Positions 1 through 6,089 of a stretch of 8,040 bases of DNA are shown one piece after another (the stretch's first letter is position 1; every line of letters begins with the position of its first letter). Below the pieces are notes generated by a model that saw nothing but the letters and a program-made list of their open reading frames with translations, did no database searches and was not told the origin of the DNA. The position numbers and the translations under genes are program-made. Source of the stretch: Methanothrix harundinacea (lineage in GTDB: Archaea > Halobacteriota > Methanosarcinia > Methanotrichales > Methanotrichaceae); NCBI GenBank assembly GCA_002506535.1, contig DAXT01000016.1:44651-52690 (forward strand), written 5' to 3'.

Positions 1-1430
1 GCCGCCCTGTTCCAGAGGAATATCCTCCTTCTCCTGTCGATGACACAGATCATGGGGCTTCCTATCTCCACCAGCTTCTCGCTTAGGTCCGCCAGCTGTT
101 TGATGTTCTCCTCTACCCTCTTACGATCCGTTATGTCGACGATAGTCCCCCGCAGGCCCACGGGCCTGCCTTCCCGGATGATCGGCCGGGAGTAAACGAT
201 GAGGTGGAATGTGGACCCCTCCTTCTTAAGCCCCGTGTACTCGTAGGTGAAGACGCGATCTTCGTGAAGGCTTCTCTGGAAGTTCTCCATCATATTCTCC
301 CGGTCTTCGTAGGCGAATACCTGGAAGATGTTCACCCCCTCATCGAGGTCGTCCCGGTCGTACCCGTAGAGGTCGAAGGCGGTCTGGTTGGCGAAGGTGA
401 CCCTCCCCAGAAGGTCGCATTCGAAGATCGGCTGGGGGAGGGTGTCGGCCATCTCCCGAAACCTCCGTTCGCTCTCCGCTAGGGCCATCTCCATATTCTT
501 CCGCCAGGAGACCTCCTGCATCACCCCCGCCATCTTCGCGGGGAGTCCCTCGCCGTCCCTCTCCACCACGTGGCCCCGGTCCTGGATCCAGATCCAATCC
601 CCGCCGGAGTTCGTCCTGTAGTCGATATCGAAGAGGGGTCTTTTACCCTCCAGGGTCTCCCGGATGGCCGCCTCGACGGCGGGGATGTCGTCGGGATGGA
701 TCGACCTCTTCCACTGCTCACCGGTGCTCTTTTCAACGGGACCAAGCCCGATCATCTCGGCGTATCGGTGGTTGCCCACAACCTCGTCGGTTATGAGATC
801 CCAGTTCCATATGGCGAGGTCCGCCCCTTCGACGGCGAGCTTCAGCCGCTCTTCGCTATCTTTGAGCGCCTCTTCCACCTTCTTCTGCTCCGTTATGTCC
901 ACCAGGATACCGTGAAGTCCTTCGAGCCTACCTTCGTCGATGGGCCTGCCGTAGGTCCTGACAAATCGGACGCCCCCTTCTTTGTCGATGAACCGCAGCT
1001 CCGAGCCCGCGGATCTGCCCCCGAGGGCGCTCTTGATCCTCTTCTCCAGAAGGCCGACGTCTTCGGGGTGTATGAACTGCGAGACGTTCTGGCCCAGGAT
1101 CTCCCCGACCGAGTAGCCGAAGATCCTCTCGACGGCGGGGCTGACGTAGGCGATCCTTCCCTTCGGCTCTACTACGTAGATCACCCCGTCGACGTTCTCC
1201 ACCAGGGCTCTGTACCTCTCCATAGACCTTCGGAGGGCCTCCTCCGCCGCCAGATGCTCGTCGTCCCTTCTCTTGCGGTCTTCTATAGATCTGCGCAGGC
1301 TCGTTAGGGCCGAGGAGATCTCTTCGAGGCCTCCGGCCAGCTCTTCTCTTGAGAGGCGTTCCTCTCCGAGGAGGGCTCTTATCCGCCTCTCCGCTCTATC
1401 GATCTCTTCATCCAGAATTACTTGGCTCAT
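1..1430 (-). CDS. Multi-PAS-domain sensor protein, N-terminal part (runs off the window)
   Basis: Translating the minus strand from the ATG at 1430 gives 476 open codons to the window edge, so the C-terminus is missing. Residues 1-70 are a charged, probably coiled-coil helix. Three PAS/PAC units follow at about 72-190, 192-318 and 320-445, and a fourth begins near 446. PAS hallmarks are visible: YVSPAVERIFGYSVGEILG and FIHPEDV in the first, SIHPDD and DWIWIQDRG in the second, FANQTAFDLYGYDRDDL in the third. PAC ends read LVDITEQKKVEEAL and IVDITDRKRVEENI. Such proteins sense ligands or redox state and in methanogens usually end in a histidine kinase, but no kinase domain lies in the window, so the output is unknown. 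No transmembrane segment is seen, so it is probably cytoplasmic. The 1430 start is preferred because GGAG lies 8 nt upstream and a TATA-like box about 50 nt upstream. An in-frame ATG at 1523 would add 31 residues but lacks a ribosome site. Confidence 0.93.
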   Translation of the reverse strand, partial: MSQVILDEEIDRAERRIRALLGEERLSREELAGGLEEISSALTSLRRSIEDRKRRDDEHLAAEEALRRSMERYRALVENVDGVIYVVEPKGRIAYVSPAVERIFGYSVGEILGQNVSQFIHPEDVGLLEKRIKSALGGRSAGSELRFIDKEGGVRFVRTYGRPIDEGRLEGLHGILVDITEQKKVEEALKDSEERLKLAVEGADLAIWNWDLITDEVVGNHRYAEMIGLGPVEKSTGEQWKRSIHPDDIPAVEAAIRETLEGKRPLFDIDYRTNSGGDWIWIQDRGHVVERDGEGLPAKMAGVMQEVSWRKNMEMALAESERRFREMADTLPQPIFECDLLGRVTFANQTAFDLYGYDRDDLDEGVNIFQVFAYEDRENMMENFQRSLHEDRVFTYEYTGLKKEGSTFHLIVYSRPIIREGRPVGLRGTIVDITDRKRVEENIKQLADLSEKLVEIGSPMICVIDRRRRIFLWNRA

Positions 1431-1744
1431 ATCGTCGACAACTCCTCGGAAGGTTACAACTTTTCTTGGTCGATCCCCATATACGCTTTGAGATCTCGAT
1501 CCTTCGATCTCAAGGGCTTTCATCGCCGGGGCAAGGCTTCAGGGTCTATCGAACGGTCCGGTTATTTCCGGGATCTCGAGTCAATTTGGAAGAGGATGAA
1601 TATAACGATTTAGCATCAGATCCTCGCCGTAACGCAAGCCCGGCTCCTCGAATCGCAGATGGAGGGCGGTCTCGTCTTCGGGACATGAGAACGCCTCCGG
1701 GTTCGGGGAAACCTTAATGGAGAGGAGGCAGGAGACACTCGGCC
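1431..1744. other. Divergent intergenic region between the PAS sensor and the HEAT-repeat gene
   Basis: This 314-nt stretch separates two divergently transcribed genes. Its left part holds the candidate promoter and ribosome site of the PAS gene. Just upstream of the HEAT-repeat gene, GGAG at 1731-1734 sits 10 nt before the ATG, and a weak AT-rich CCTTAATGG at about 1711-1719 may be its promoter element. Short open frames on the plus strand here have no ribosome site and no recognisable protein. I see no RNA gene or clear repeat. Confidence 0.6.
1477..1490 (-). promoter_or_regulatory. Candidate TATA box for the PAS sensor gene
   Basis: On the minus strand this reads CAAAGCGTATATGG, a TATA-like element with a purine/A-rich stretch before it. 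It lies about 50 nt upstream of the ATG at 1430. Transcription would then start near 1456, leaving a short leader that contains the GGAG ribosome site. It supports the 1430 start over the 1523 one, because 1523 would lie upstream of the promoter. Found by eye only. Confidence 0.35.
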
Positions 1745-2707
1745 ATGGAGCCCCTTTCAGAACTGGTCCAGGCCCTCAGAAGCGAAGACTACTTCGAGAG
1801 GCAGCGAGCCGCCTGGAAGCTGGTGGAGGCGGGGTCCGAGGCGGTGGACCTCCTCCTGGTGGCCTTGGAGAAAGACGATAATCCCCAGGTCAGGTTCAAG
1901 GCCGCCTGGGCCCTGGGAAAGATAACGGATAGTAGCGCCGTAGGACCCCTCTCAAGAGCCCTCTCTCTGGATGAGGACCCCGCCGTCCGGGAGTGGGCGG
2001 CCTGGGCGCTGGAGGCGATCGGCGACCCCAGAGCCGTCCCGGCCCTGGCGGCGTCCGTCGGAAACGATCCGTCCCGGGAGGTGAGGCTCCGCTCCTCCCT
2101 CGCCCTCGTCGCCTTCGGCGCCGTTGACGCCTTCGAAGAGCTTCTCAGAGAGGGGGACCTGGAGGCGAAGAGGATGGCGGTCGTCGCCCTGGGCCGTCTC
2201 CGGTCCGCCGGATCGACGGCATTGGTGGCGCCTTTGATCGAGGCCGAGGACCCGGAGCTTCGCAGGAGGGCGGCCTGGTCTCTGGGGGAGATGGGGGCGG
2301 AGGAGGCGGCGATCTGCCTCTCGCGAGCCCTCTCGGACGATGTCCCCGCCGTCAGGATGGAGACGGCCAAATCTCTGGGAAAGATCGGGGGCTTAGAGGC
2401 CTGCAGGATGGCTTCGTCCCTCCTCGACGACCCCGACCCCCGGGTGAGGCTCGCCGCCGTCACCGCCCTGGGGGAGATCGGCCTTCCCGAAGGCCTCGAC
2501 AGGCTCGTCGAGGTCGTCTTCGGCGGCGACGACGAGGAGATCCGGGCCTGGGCCGCCTGGTCTCTTGGGGAGATCGGCGACATCCGGGCGATCGAGCACC
2601 TCCAGGAGGCGTGCGTCAAATGCCCGCCGAAGGTCCGGGATAAGGCCCTCGACTCCCTGGTGGAGGTCTTCGGGATGGGCGGTGGGCAGGGAGATGGAGA
2701 GGTCTAA
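1745..2707 (+). CDS. HEAT-repeat protein (PBS-lyase-type HEAT repeats)
   Basis: The 320-residue product is built almost wholly of about ten HEAT-like repeats of roughly 31 residues. The recurring helix signature is VR..AAWALG.I, seen near residues 19-27, 49-60, 81-92, 113-124, 140-151, 171-182, 202-213, 233-244, 266-277 and 297-308; AAW recurs in five of them. Such proteins form curved alpha-solenoids that act as binding scaffolds; some relatives are phycobilin lyases, but no lyase role is expected in a methanogen. No signal peptide or membrane segment is seen, so it is probably cytoplasmic. The C-terminal tail is glycine-rich (GMGGGQGDG). The ATG has GGAG 10 nt upstream. It stops 52 nt before the methanogenesis marker 2 gene on the same strand, so co-transcription is likely and a supporting role for that pair is possible. 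The specific function is unknown. Confidence 0.9.
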   Translation: MEPLSELVQALRSEDYFERQRAAWKLVEAGSEAVDLLLVALEKDDNPQVRFKAAWALGKITDSSAVGPLSRALSLDEDPAVREWAAWALEAIGDPRAVPALAASVGNDPSREVRLRSSLALVAFGAVDAFEELLREGDLEAKRMAVVALGRLRSAGSTALVAPLIEAEDPELRRRAAWSLGEMGAEEAAICLSRALSDDVPAVRMETAKSLGKIGGLEACRMASSLLDDPDPRVRLAAVTALGEIGLPEGLDRLVEVVFGGDDEEIRAWAAWSLGEIGDIRAIEHLQEACVKCPPKVRDKALDSLVEVFGMGGGQGDGEV

Positions 2708-2759
2708 CCCGATGCCCTCGGGAACCGTCACCTATTTTTCCGCCGGGATCTTCTGATGG

Positions 2760-3725
2760 GTGATGAACCTTGAGTCTCTCGCGGCCGAGCTTCGCGGGTT
2801 TGTTGGGATAACCCGCAAGAAGGCCATCGGCGATCTTGTCGGCCACTTTCCCGTGGACTGCGACCTGATCATAGCATCTTTCGGGGAGGACGCGGCGGTC
2901 ATCGACGACGGCGACGAGGTGATGCTCCTGGCCGCCGACGGGATCTGGTCGAGGCTTCTGGAGGCCGACGCCGAATGGGCCGGCTACTGCGCCGTCCTCG
3001 TCAACGTCCACGACATCGCGGCGATGGGGGGCTGGCCCGTCGCCATGGTGGACGTCTTCTCCGCCGCCTCGGCCGACCTCGCCGAGGAGGTCCTCTCCGG
3101 GATGAGGAAGGGGATCGAGAAGTTCAAAGTCCCGATCGTGGGGGGCCACTTCCATCCGGACACTCCCTACAGCGCCCTGGACGTCGCCATCCTCGGGAAG
3201 GCGAAGAAGGGATGCGTCATCCTCAGCTCCTCGGCGAGGCCTGGCGACTCTGTCGTCGTCGGGGTCGACCTCGACGGGAGGGTCCACCCGAAGTTCGCCA
3301 TCAACTGGGACTCCACCAGCTTCAAGGACGGGGGGGTCCTCCTCCGGCAGCTCGGATCGATGAGGGAGCTTGGGGAACGGGGCCTGGTGACGGCGGGAAA
3401 AGACATCAGCAACCCCGGGATGCTGGGGACCCTGGGGATGCTCCTGGAGTCGAGCCGGGTGGGGGCGGTCATCGACCTCGACCTCATCCCTCGCCCCGAA
3501 GGGATGGATATGCTAGCCTGGCAGAAGATGTACCCGGGGATGGGCTTCGTCGTGACGGCCCCCCTGGAGAAGGCCGGAGAGGTCGCCCGGGTCTTTATTG
3601 AACGGGGGCTCTCCTCCGCCGTCGTCGGTAGGGTGACCGAAGGGCGCAAGCTGGTGATATCTTCCGGTTCAGAGAAGGCGGTCCTCTTCGACTTCGAGGC
3701 CGAGACGATCACGGGGATCGGGTGA
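2760..3725 (+). CDS. Methanogenesis marker protein 2 (AIR synthase-related, PurM superfamily)
   Basis: The 321-residue product has the PurM/HypE/ThiL/SelD fold signature. GEDAAVID at about 42-49 is the glycine/aspartate nucleotide-binding loop. AADGIW follows at 58-63, VNVHDIAAMGGWP at 81-93, and GGHFHPD at 128-134. The C-terminal AIRS_C-like half includes KDISNPGMLGTLGMLLE at 214-230 and GMGFVVTAP at 260-268. Members of this superfamily use ATP to activate a carbonyl or carboxyl oxygen as a phosphate. The family closest to this one is known as methanogenesis marker 2, found in methanogens, with unproven function; I recognise it from length, motifs and the mtxX neighbour. The start is GTG at 2760 or the adjacent ATG at 2763, which is equally likely; an in-frame TGA at 2754 rules out anything longer. 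No strong ribosome site precedes it, which fits translation within an operon. Confidence 0.9.
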   Translation: MMNLESLAAELRGFVGITRKKAIGDLVGHFPVDCDLIIASFGEDAAVIDDGDEVMLLAADGIWSRLLEADAEWAGYCAVLVNVHDIAAMGGWPVAMVDVFSAASADLAEEVLSGMRKGIEKFKVPIVGGHFHPDTPYSALDVAILGKAKKGCVILSSSARPGDSVVVGVDLDGRVHPKFAINWDSTSFKDGGVLLRQLGSMRELGERGLVTAGKDISNPGMLGTLGMLLESSRVGAVIDLDLIPRPEGMDMLAWQKMYPGMGFVVTAPLEKAGEVARVFIERGLSSAVVGRVTEGRKLVISSGSEKAVLFDFEAETITGIG

Positions 3726-3726
3726 T
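3721..3726 (+). promoter_or_regulatory. Ribosome binding site of mtxX overlapping the upstream stop codon
   Basis: GGTGAT, complementary to the archaeal 16S rRNA 3' end, lies 3 nt before the ATG at 3730. It contains the TGA that ends the marker 2 gene (3723-3725). This arrangement suggests that translation of the two genes is coupled. Confidence 0.7.
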
Positions 3727-3729
3727 TTT

Positions 3730-4533
3730 ATGGACGGAAGGTTCGTCGACAGGATGGAGCGGGCGGCAAAGAGCCGTCGTGCCAGGATAGGGGTCGGAGC
3801 CTACGGCGGCGGCCTCGACCTCTGGGCCGGGATCGAGGAGGCGGAAAAGTTCGCCGAGATCGTCCTGGTGGGGGACCCCGGCTGCGACCTCGGGGAGGAT
3901 CTGGCCGTCGTCGGGACAGACGATCCCGCGTCCGTTCTGGTGGAGCTTCTGGATAAGGGGGATATCGACGGGGCGGTGAGGGGAAACCTCTCCGCCACCA
4001 GGGTGATGAGGAAGATAGCCAGGACCTTCGATGTGAGGGTTCGAAGGATCTCTCTCCTGGCGCTGCCGGACTGGTCCTTCTTCCTCGCCCCCGTGGGGAT
4101 CGACGAGGGGGAGACCGTATCCGACCGCCTCGATCTGGCGGTGATGGGCGCCGAGTACCTCTGGGGGATGGGGGTCGATCCCCACGTCTCGATCCTCTCC
4201 GGGGGGAGGATGGAGGACCTGGGGAGGTCCGAGCGGGTCGATAGGACCCTCGCCGATGGGGAGCTGTTGGCCCGGATCGCCCGGGAGAGGGGCGTTCGGG
4301 CGGAGCACCGGGGTATCCTCATCGAGACGTGCCGCGGCGACGACCTCATCGTCGCCCCCGACGGGATCTGCGGAAACCTCATCTTCCGGACCCTGATGCT
4401 CGTCTCCGGAGCCAGGGGCTACGGAGCCCCCGTCATCATGGACCCGGTCTTCGTCGACTCCAGCCGGGCGAGGAGGAGCTATCTCGGGCCGGTCACCCTC
4501 GCCAGCGCCCTCGTGGCTATGAAGGGGCGGTGA
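3730..4533 (+). CDS. mtxX: MtxX / methanogenesis marker protein 4, phosphotransacetylase-like
   Basis: The 267-residue product matches the length and layout of the MtxX family, annotated as methyltransferase-related and as methanogen marker 4; its real reaction is unknown. By eye it follows the phosphate acetyl/butyryltransferase fold. An N-terminal RIGVGAYGG (19-27) and EIVLVGDPG (43-51) come first, then GDIDGAVRGNLSATRVM (77-93). The C-terminal stretch has DGICGNLIFRTLML (211-224), YGAPVIMDPVF (231-241) and SSRARR (244-249). S245 and R246 align with the Ser-Arg pair of phosphotransacetylase, but the following catalytic Asp position appears to be leucine (L252), so phosphotransacetylase activity is doubtful. 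It has no signal peptide or membrane helix. The gene follows the marker 2 gene by 4 nt with a shared stop/ribosome site, so the two products very probably work together. A hairpin terminator lies about 50 nt downstream. Confidence 0.9.
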   Translation: MDGRFVDRMERAAKSRRARIGVGAYGGGLDLWAGIEEAEKFAEIVLVGDPGCDLGEDLAVVGTDDPASVLVELLDKGDIDGAVRGNLSATRVMRKIARTFDVRVRRISLLALPDWSFFLAPVGIDEGETVSDRLDLAVMGAEYLWGMGVDPHVSILSGGRMEDLGRSERVDRTLADGELLARIARERGVRAEHRGILIETCRGDDLIVAPDGICGNLIFRTLMLVSGARGYGAPVIMDPVFVDSSRARRSYLGPVTLASALVAMKGR

Positions 4534-4581
4534 GGTCGTCGGGCCGAAAAATGGTCTTTCTAAAAAAGGAAAAATAATTTT

Positions 4582-4599
4582 GGGGCGGCATCCCGCCCC
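4582..4599. terminator. Bidirectional hairpin terminator between convergent genes
   Basis: GGGGCGG (4582-4588) pairs perfectly with CCGCCCC (4593-4599) around a 4-nt loop. On the minus strand the stem is followed directly by a T-rich run (revcomp of 4558-4581), a good terminator for the FmdE-like gene ending at 4615. On the plus strand a weaker T-rich stretch (CTCTTTTGT, 4605-4613) follows, serving the mtxX operon that ends at 4533. Confidence 0.7.
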
Positions 4600-4614
4600 G
4601 CGATCTCTTTTGTC

Positions 4615-5652
4615 TCAGCCAGACATGACCCCCAGGACCTTCAGGGGGTGGACCCCTGCTCCCTGGAGGGCGAGGAGCTCATCTTCGTTTTCGAGGCTGA
4701 ACTCCTTGATGGTGGAGACGAAGGTCTCCGGGGAGTCGGCGGCGTCCATCAGGATGATGTCCTGTTTCAGCCTCGCGGCCCAGCTCGGCCACCCCTCGGA
4801 GTTGCTCATCTCCGTCGCCTTGTTGAAGTCGAATCCCAGGACGAGGCCGTCACCGGTCTTTGAGGAGGCGTCCCACCGGATGAAGATCCCGGCGACCCTG
4901 GTGCCGAACTTCTCCGTCAGGGCAGACGTCTCGTCGGCGGTGAGTTTTTTGACGAAGAGGCCGCTCTTTCCGGGGGTGCAGTCCCAGGCCATCTGGAAGT
5001 AGTCGTCTTTACACCAGTTGGGGCAGGCTATCACCTTGTAGCTCTGGTTTGTCGCATCCTCGATGGGGAGCTTATCCTCTACGTACTTCGCCGAGAGGAA
5101 GCCGCTGGAGACCCCGGGGCAGAGGTGGTCGTGGAGCTCCACCGCCTTCATGAATATATAGGGGGTCTTCTCGTGGGCCCAGATGTTGACTACAGGGAGC
5201 ATGTGGTCGAAGACGCCGGGCTTCCAGCCCTCGACGTCGGCGAGGACCGTCTCGGCGTCGATCTTCTCCATCTCCTGGACGGCGAATCCGGTCCCGTCGT
5301 CCTTCACCTTCATGTAGACAGCCTCACCGGTCTTCTTGCTATAGAACCCAAACCAGAGGGGCTTCCAGGGGGGGCTTAGGATGTTGAGGAAATTCCCCTT
5401 TCCAGGAGTGCAGCCTGTGATCTCCATCACCGCATCGAGGCAGATCTGCGTCGTCTGACCGTTTATCACAGGATAACCGGCGTTTGTAAGGGCCAGAACG
5501 TCGGCATCGCCCTTCTCAAACCCCATCTCTGCCATGGCGTACTCTGCGGCGTCGGCGCCGAGCTGGTACATATCCACCCCTTCGGCCAGGGCCATCCCCG
5601 GCACCAGGGCCAGGAGGAGGAGGGTCGTCGCTATAATTCGATCGATCTTCAC
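4615..5652 (-). CDS. Secreted FmdE-family protein with two FmdE-like halves
   Basis: The 345-residue product begins with a signal peptide: KIDR, a hydrophobic LLLLALVPGMALA stretch, and a likely cleavage after residue 23. FmdE is named for a protein of the formylmethanofuran dehydrogenase operon; this copy has no fmd/fwd neighbours and should be exported, so it is not an ordinary subunit of that enzyme. The C-terminal half has the metal-ligand motif HDHLCPG (174-180), then C210, C214 and DCTPGK (224-229). The N-terminal half has C71-x-D-A and GCTPGKGNF (80-88), the other FmdE hallmark, but no HxHxxC motif. The two halves look like an old internal duplication in which metal-binding residues are split or lost. 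A role in handling a metal or metal cofactor outside the membrane is an inference. The start is GTG at 5652; AGGTGAT lies 3 nt upstream and neighbouring ATGs are out of frame. It has its own promoter and a terminator shared with mtxX. Confidence 0.85.
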   Translation of the reverse strand: MKIDRIIATTLLLLALVPGMALAEGVDMYQLGADAAEYAMAEMGFEKGDADVLALTNAGYPVINGQTTQICLDAVMEITGCTPGKGNFLNILSPPWKPLWFGFYSKKTGEAVYMKVKDDGTGFAVQEMEKIDAETVLADVEGWKPGVFDHMLPVVNIWAHEKTPYIFMKAVELHDHLCPGVSSGFLSAKYVEDKLPIEDATNQSYKVIACPNWCKDDYFQMAWDCTPGKSGLFVKKLTADETSALTEKFGTRVAGIFIRWDASSKTGDGLVLGFDFNKATEMSNSEGWPSWAARLKQDIILMDAADSPETFVSTIKEFSLENEDELLALQGAGVHPLKVLGVMSG

Positions 5653-5655
5653 ATC

Positions 5656-5662
5656 ATCACCT
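5656..5662 (-). promoter_or_regulatory. Ribosome binding site fixing the GTG start of the FmdE-like gene
   Basis: The minus strand reads AGGTGAT, then 3 nt, then GTG at 5652. Two ATG triplets overlap this stretch (at 5657 and 5654) but both are out of frame with the protein, so GTG is the supported start. Confidence 0.65.
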
Positions 5663-5731
5663 AATCTTCAATACCTTTAGCCTGCAATATTCCAATTTAT
5701 GCTACGCAAGCTGGAAAGAGTTATACTCAAT

Positions 5732-5751
5732 TATTTATAACATTTTTGGTT
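5732..5751 (-). promoter_or_regulatory. Archaeal BRE/TATA promoter of the FmdE-like gene
   Basis: The minus strand reads AACCAAAAATG followed by TTATAAATA (5740-5732), an A-rich BRE-like element next to a near-consensus TATA box. Initiation about 25 nt downstream would leave a leader of roughly 50-60 nt before the GTG at 5652. It is the best promoter match I see in the window. Confidence 0.6.
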
Positions 5752-5767
5752 GAAATTCATAACAATC
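5748..5767 (+). repeat. Imperfect direct repeat, copy 1
   Basis: GGTTGAAATTCATAACAATC here matches GGTTAAATTCATACAAATC at 5987-6005 apart from small compensating indels. The T-rich bases just before each copy are also similar. The copies are 239 nt apart and lie on either side of the GC-rich hairpin segment. This copy partly overlaps the BRE side of the FmdE-like gene's promoter. Confidence 0.5.
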
Positions 5768-5818
5768 AATATTTTGGTCAGAATAGCTCATATTAATTGA
5801 TGACCTGCTCAGGAGAAT

Positions 5819-5992
5819 ATGGCAGAAGAAGGGCGCCGTTTCTGGCTTGGCTTTGCCCCAGATACGGCGCCCGTGGTTGGAGAGAGGGCAATGGCCTGTA
5901 GAGGGATGCCATCTCAAGGAGGTCGCAGCATGGCGAGAGTATCGCACCCCGATCACAGGTTAATCTTAATTAGTAATAAATCTTTCGGTTAA
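5819..5992 (+). CDS. Possible small protein of 57 residues, unrecognised
   Basis: An ATG at 5819 opens 57 codons ending in TAA at 5992. AGGAG (5811-5815) lies 3 nt before it. A stronger site, AAGGAGGT at 5916-5923, stands 6 nt before an in-frame ATG at 5930 that would give a 20-residue peptide. The protein starts MAEEGRRFWLGF and ends LILISNKSFG; it has no hydrophobic segment long enough for a membrane helix and no domain I recognise. Its first half is encoded by the arms of the hairpin at 5831-5872, so the sequence may be constrained as structure, not as protein. An overlapping minus-strand frame (5735-5956) has a GTG start and no ribosome site, so I favour this one, but neither may be real. 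Confidence 0.25.
   Translation: MAEEGRRFWLGFAPDTAPVVGERAMACRGMPSQGGRSMARVSHPDHRLILISNKSFG
5831..5872. repeat. Long inverted repeat / stable hairpin
   Basis: GGGCGCCGTTTCTGG (5831-5845) pairs with CCAGATACGGCGCCC (5858-5872), 15 bp with a single T/T mismatch, around a 12-nt loop that itself has GGC and GCC flanking TTT. No T-run follows on either strand, so it is not a typical terminator. It could be a structured RNA element, a protein-binding palindrome, or one end or the core of a small repeat element. Confidence 0.75.
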
Positions 5993-6005
5993 ATTCATAC
6001 AAATC
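5987..6005 (+). repeat. Imperfect direct repeat, copy 2
   Basis: GGTTAAATTCATACAAATC is the second copy of the repeat at 5748-5767, in the same orientation. It overlaps the last codons and stop of the possible small gene ending at 5992. Confidence 0.5.
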
Positions 6006-6089
6006 TTCGTCATCGACTCGTACCAGATCACGGCGTGAGCAATCCTTATGTACTTCAGTATTCATTCAATATCCATAGGATGATGATCT

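Larger units (their letters stand above)
5653..6089. other. AT-rich intergenic region with a GC-rich core
   Basis: About 437 nt separate the FmdE-like gene from the ribbon-helix-helix gene. The flanks (about 5660-5810 and 5957-6089) are clearly AT-rich, while about 5820-5956 is GC-rich. The stretch contains the fmdE-like promoter, an imperfect direct repeat, a long hairpin and a possible 57-codon gene, listed separately. Just before the ribbon-helix-helix gene, CTTATGTAC at 6045-6053 is a weak TATA candidate. Confidence 0.6.

Noticed and set aside
570..1307. 245-codon open frame on the plus strand
   Set aside because: It is the antisense shadow of the PAS sensor, whose minus-strand translation gives clear PAS and PAC motifs; GC-rich codon bias keeps the opposite strand open.
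1349..1717. 122-codon plus-strand frame across the divergent intergenic region
   Set aside because: It begins inside the antisense of the PAS gene, has no ribosome site and covers the candidate promoter; no homology is recognised.
1789..2619. 276-codon frame on the minus strand
   Set aside because: Antisense to the HEAT-repeat gene; it is a serine/arginine-rich low-complexity product and its periodicity only mirrors the HEAT repeats.
2708..2739. Small stem-loop (CCCGA/TCGGG) followed by TATTTTT after the HEAT-repeat gene
   Set aside because: Only 5 bp with a gap of about 10 nt before the T-run; too weak to call a terminator inside an apparent operon.
2616..3287. 223-codon minus-strand frame and the overlapping plus-strand frame at 2975-3601
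   Set aside because: Both are shadows of the marker 2 gene; the translations are arginine/proline/glycine-rich and show no domain.
3709..4382. Two minus-strand frames of almost 200 codons antisense to mtxX
   Set aside because: Out-of-frame readings of a GC-rich gene, without ribosome sites or recognisable motifs.
5735..5956. 73-codon minus-strand frame antisense to the possible small gene
   Set aside because: GTG start without a ribosome site, and it runs through the hairpin and into the promoter of the FmdE-like gene.
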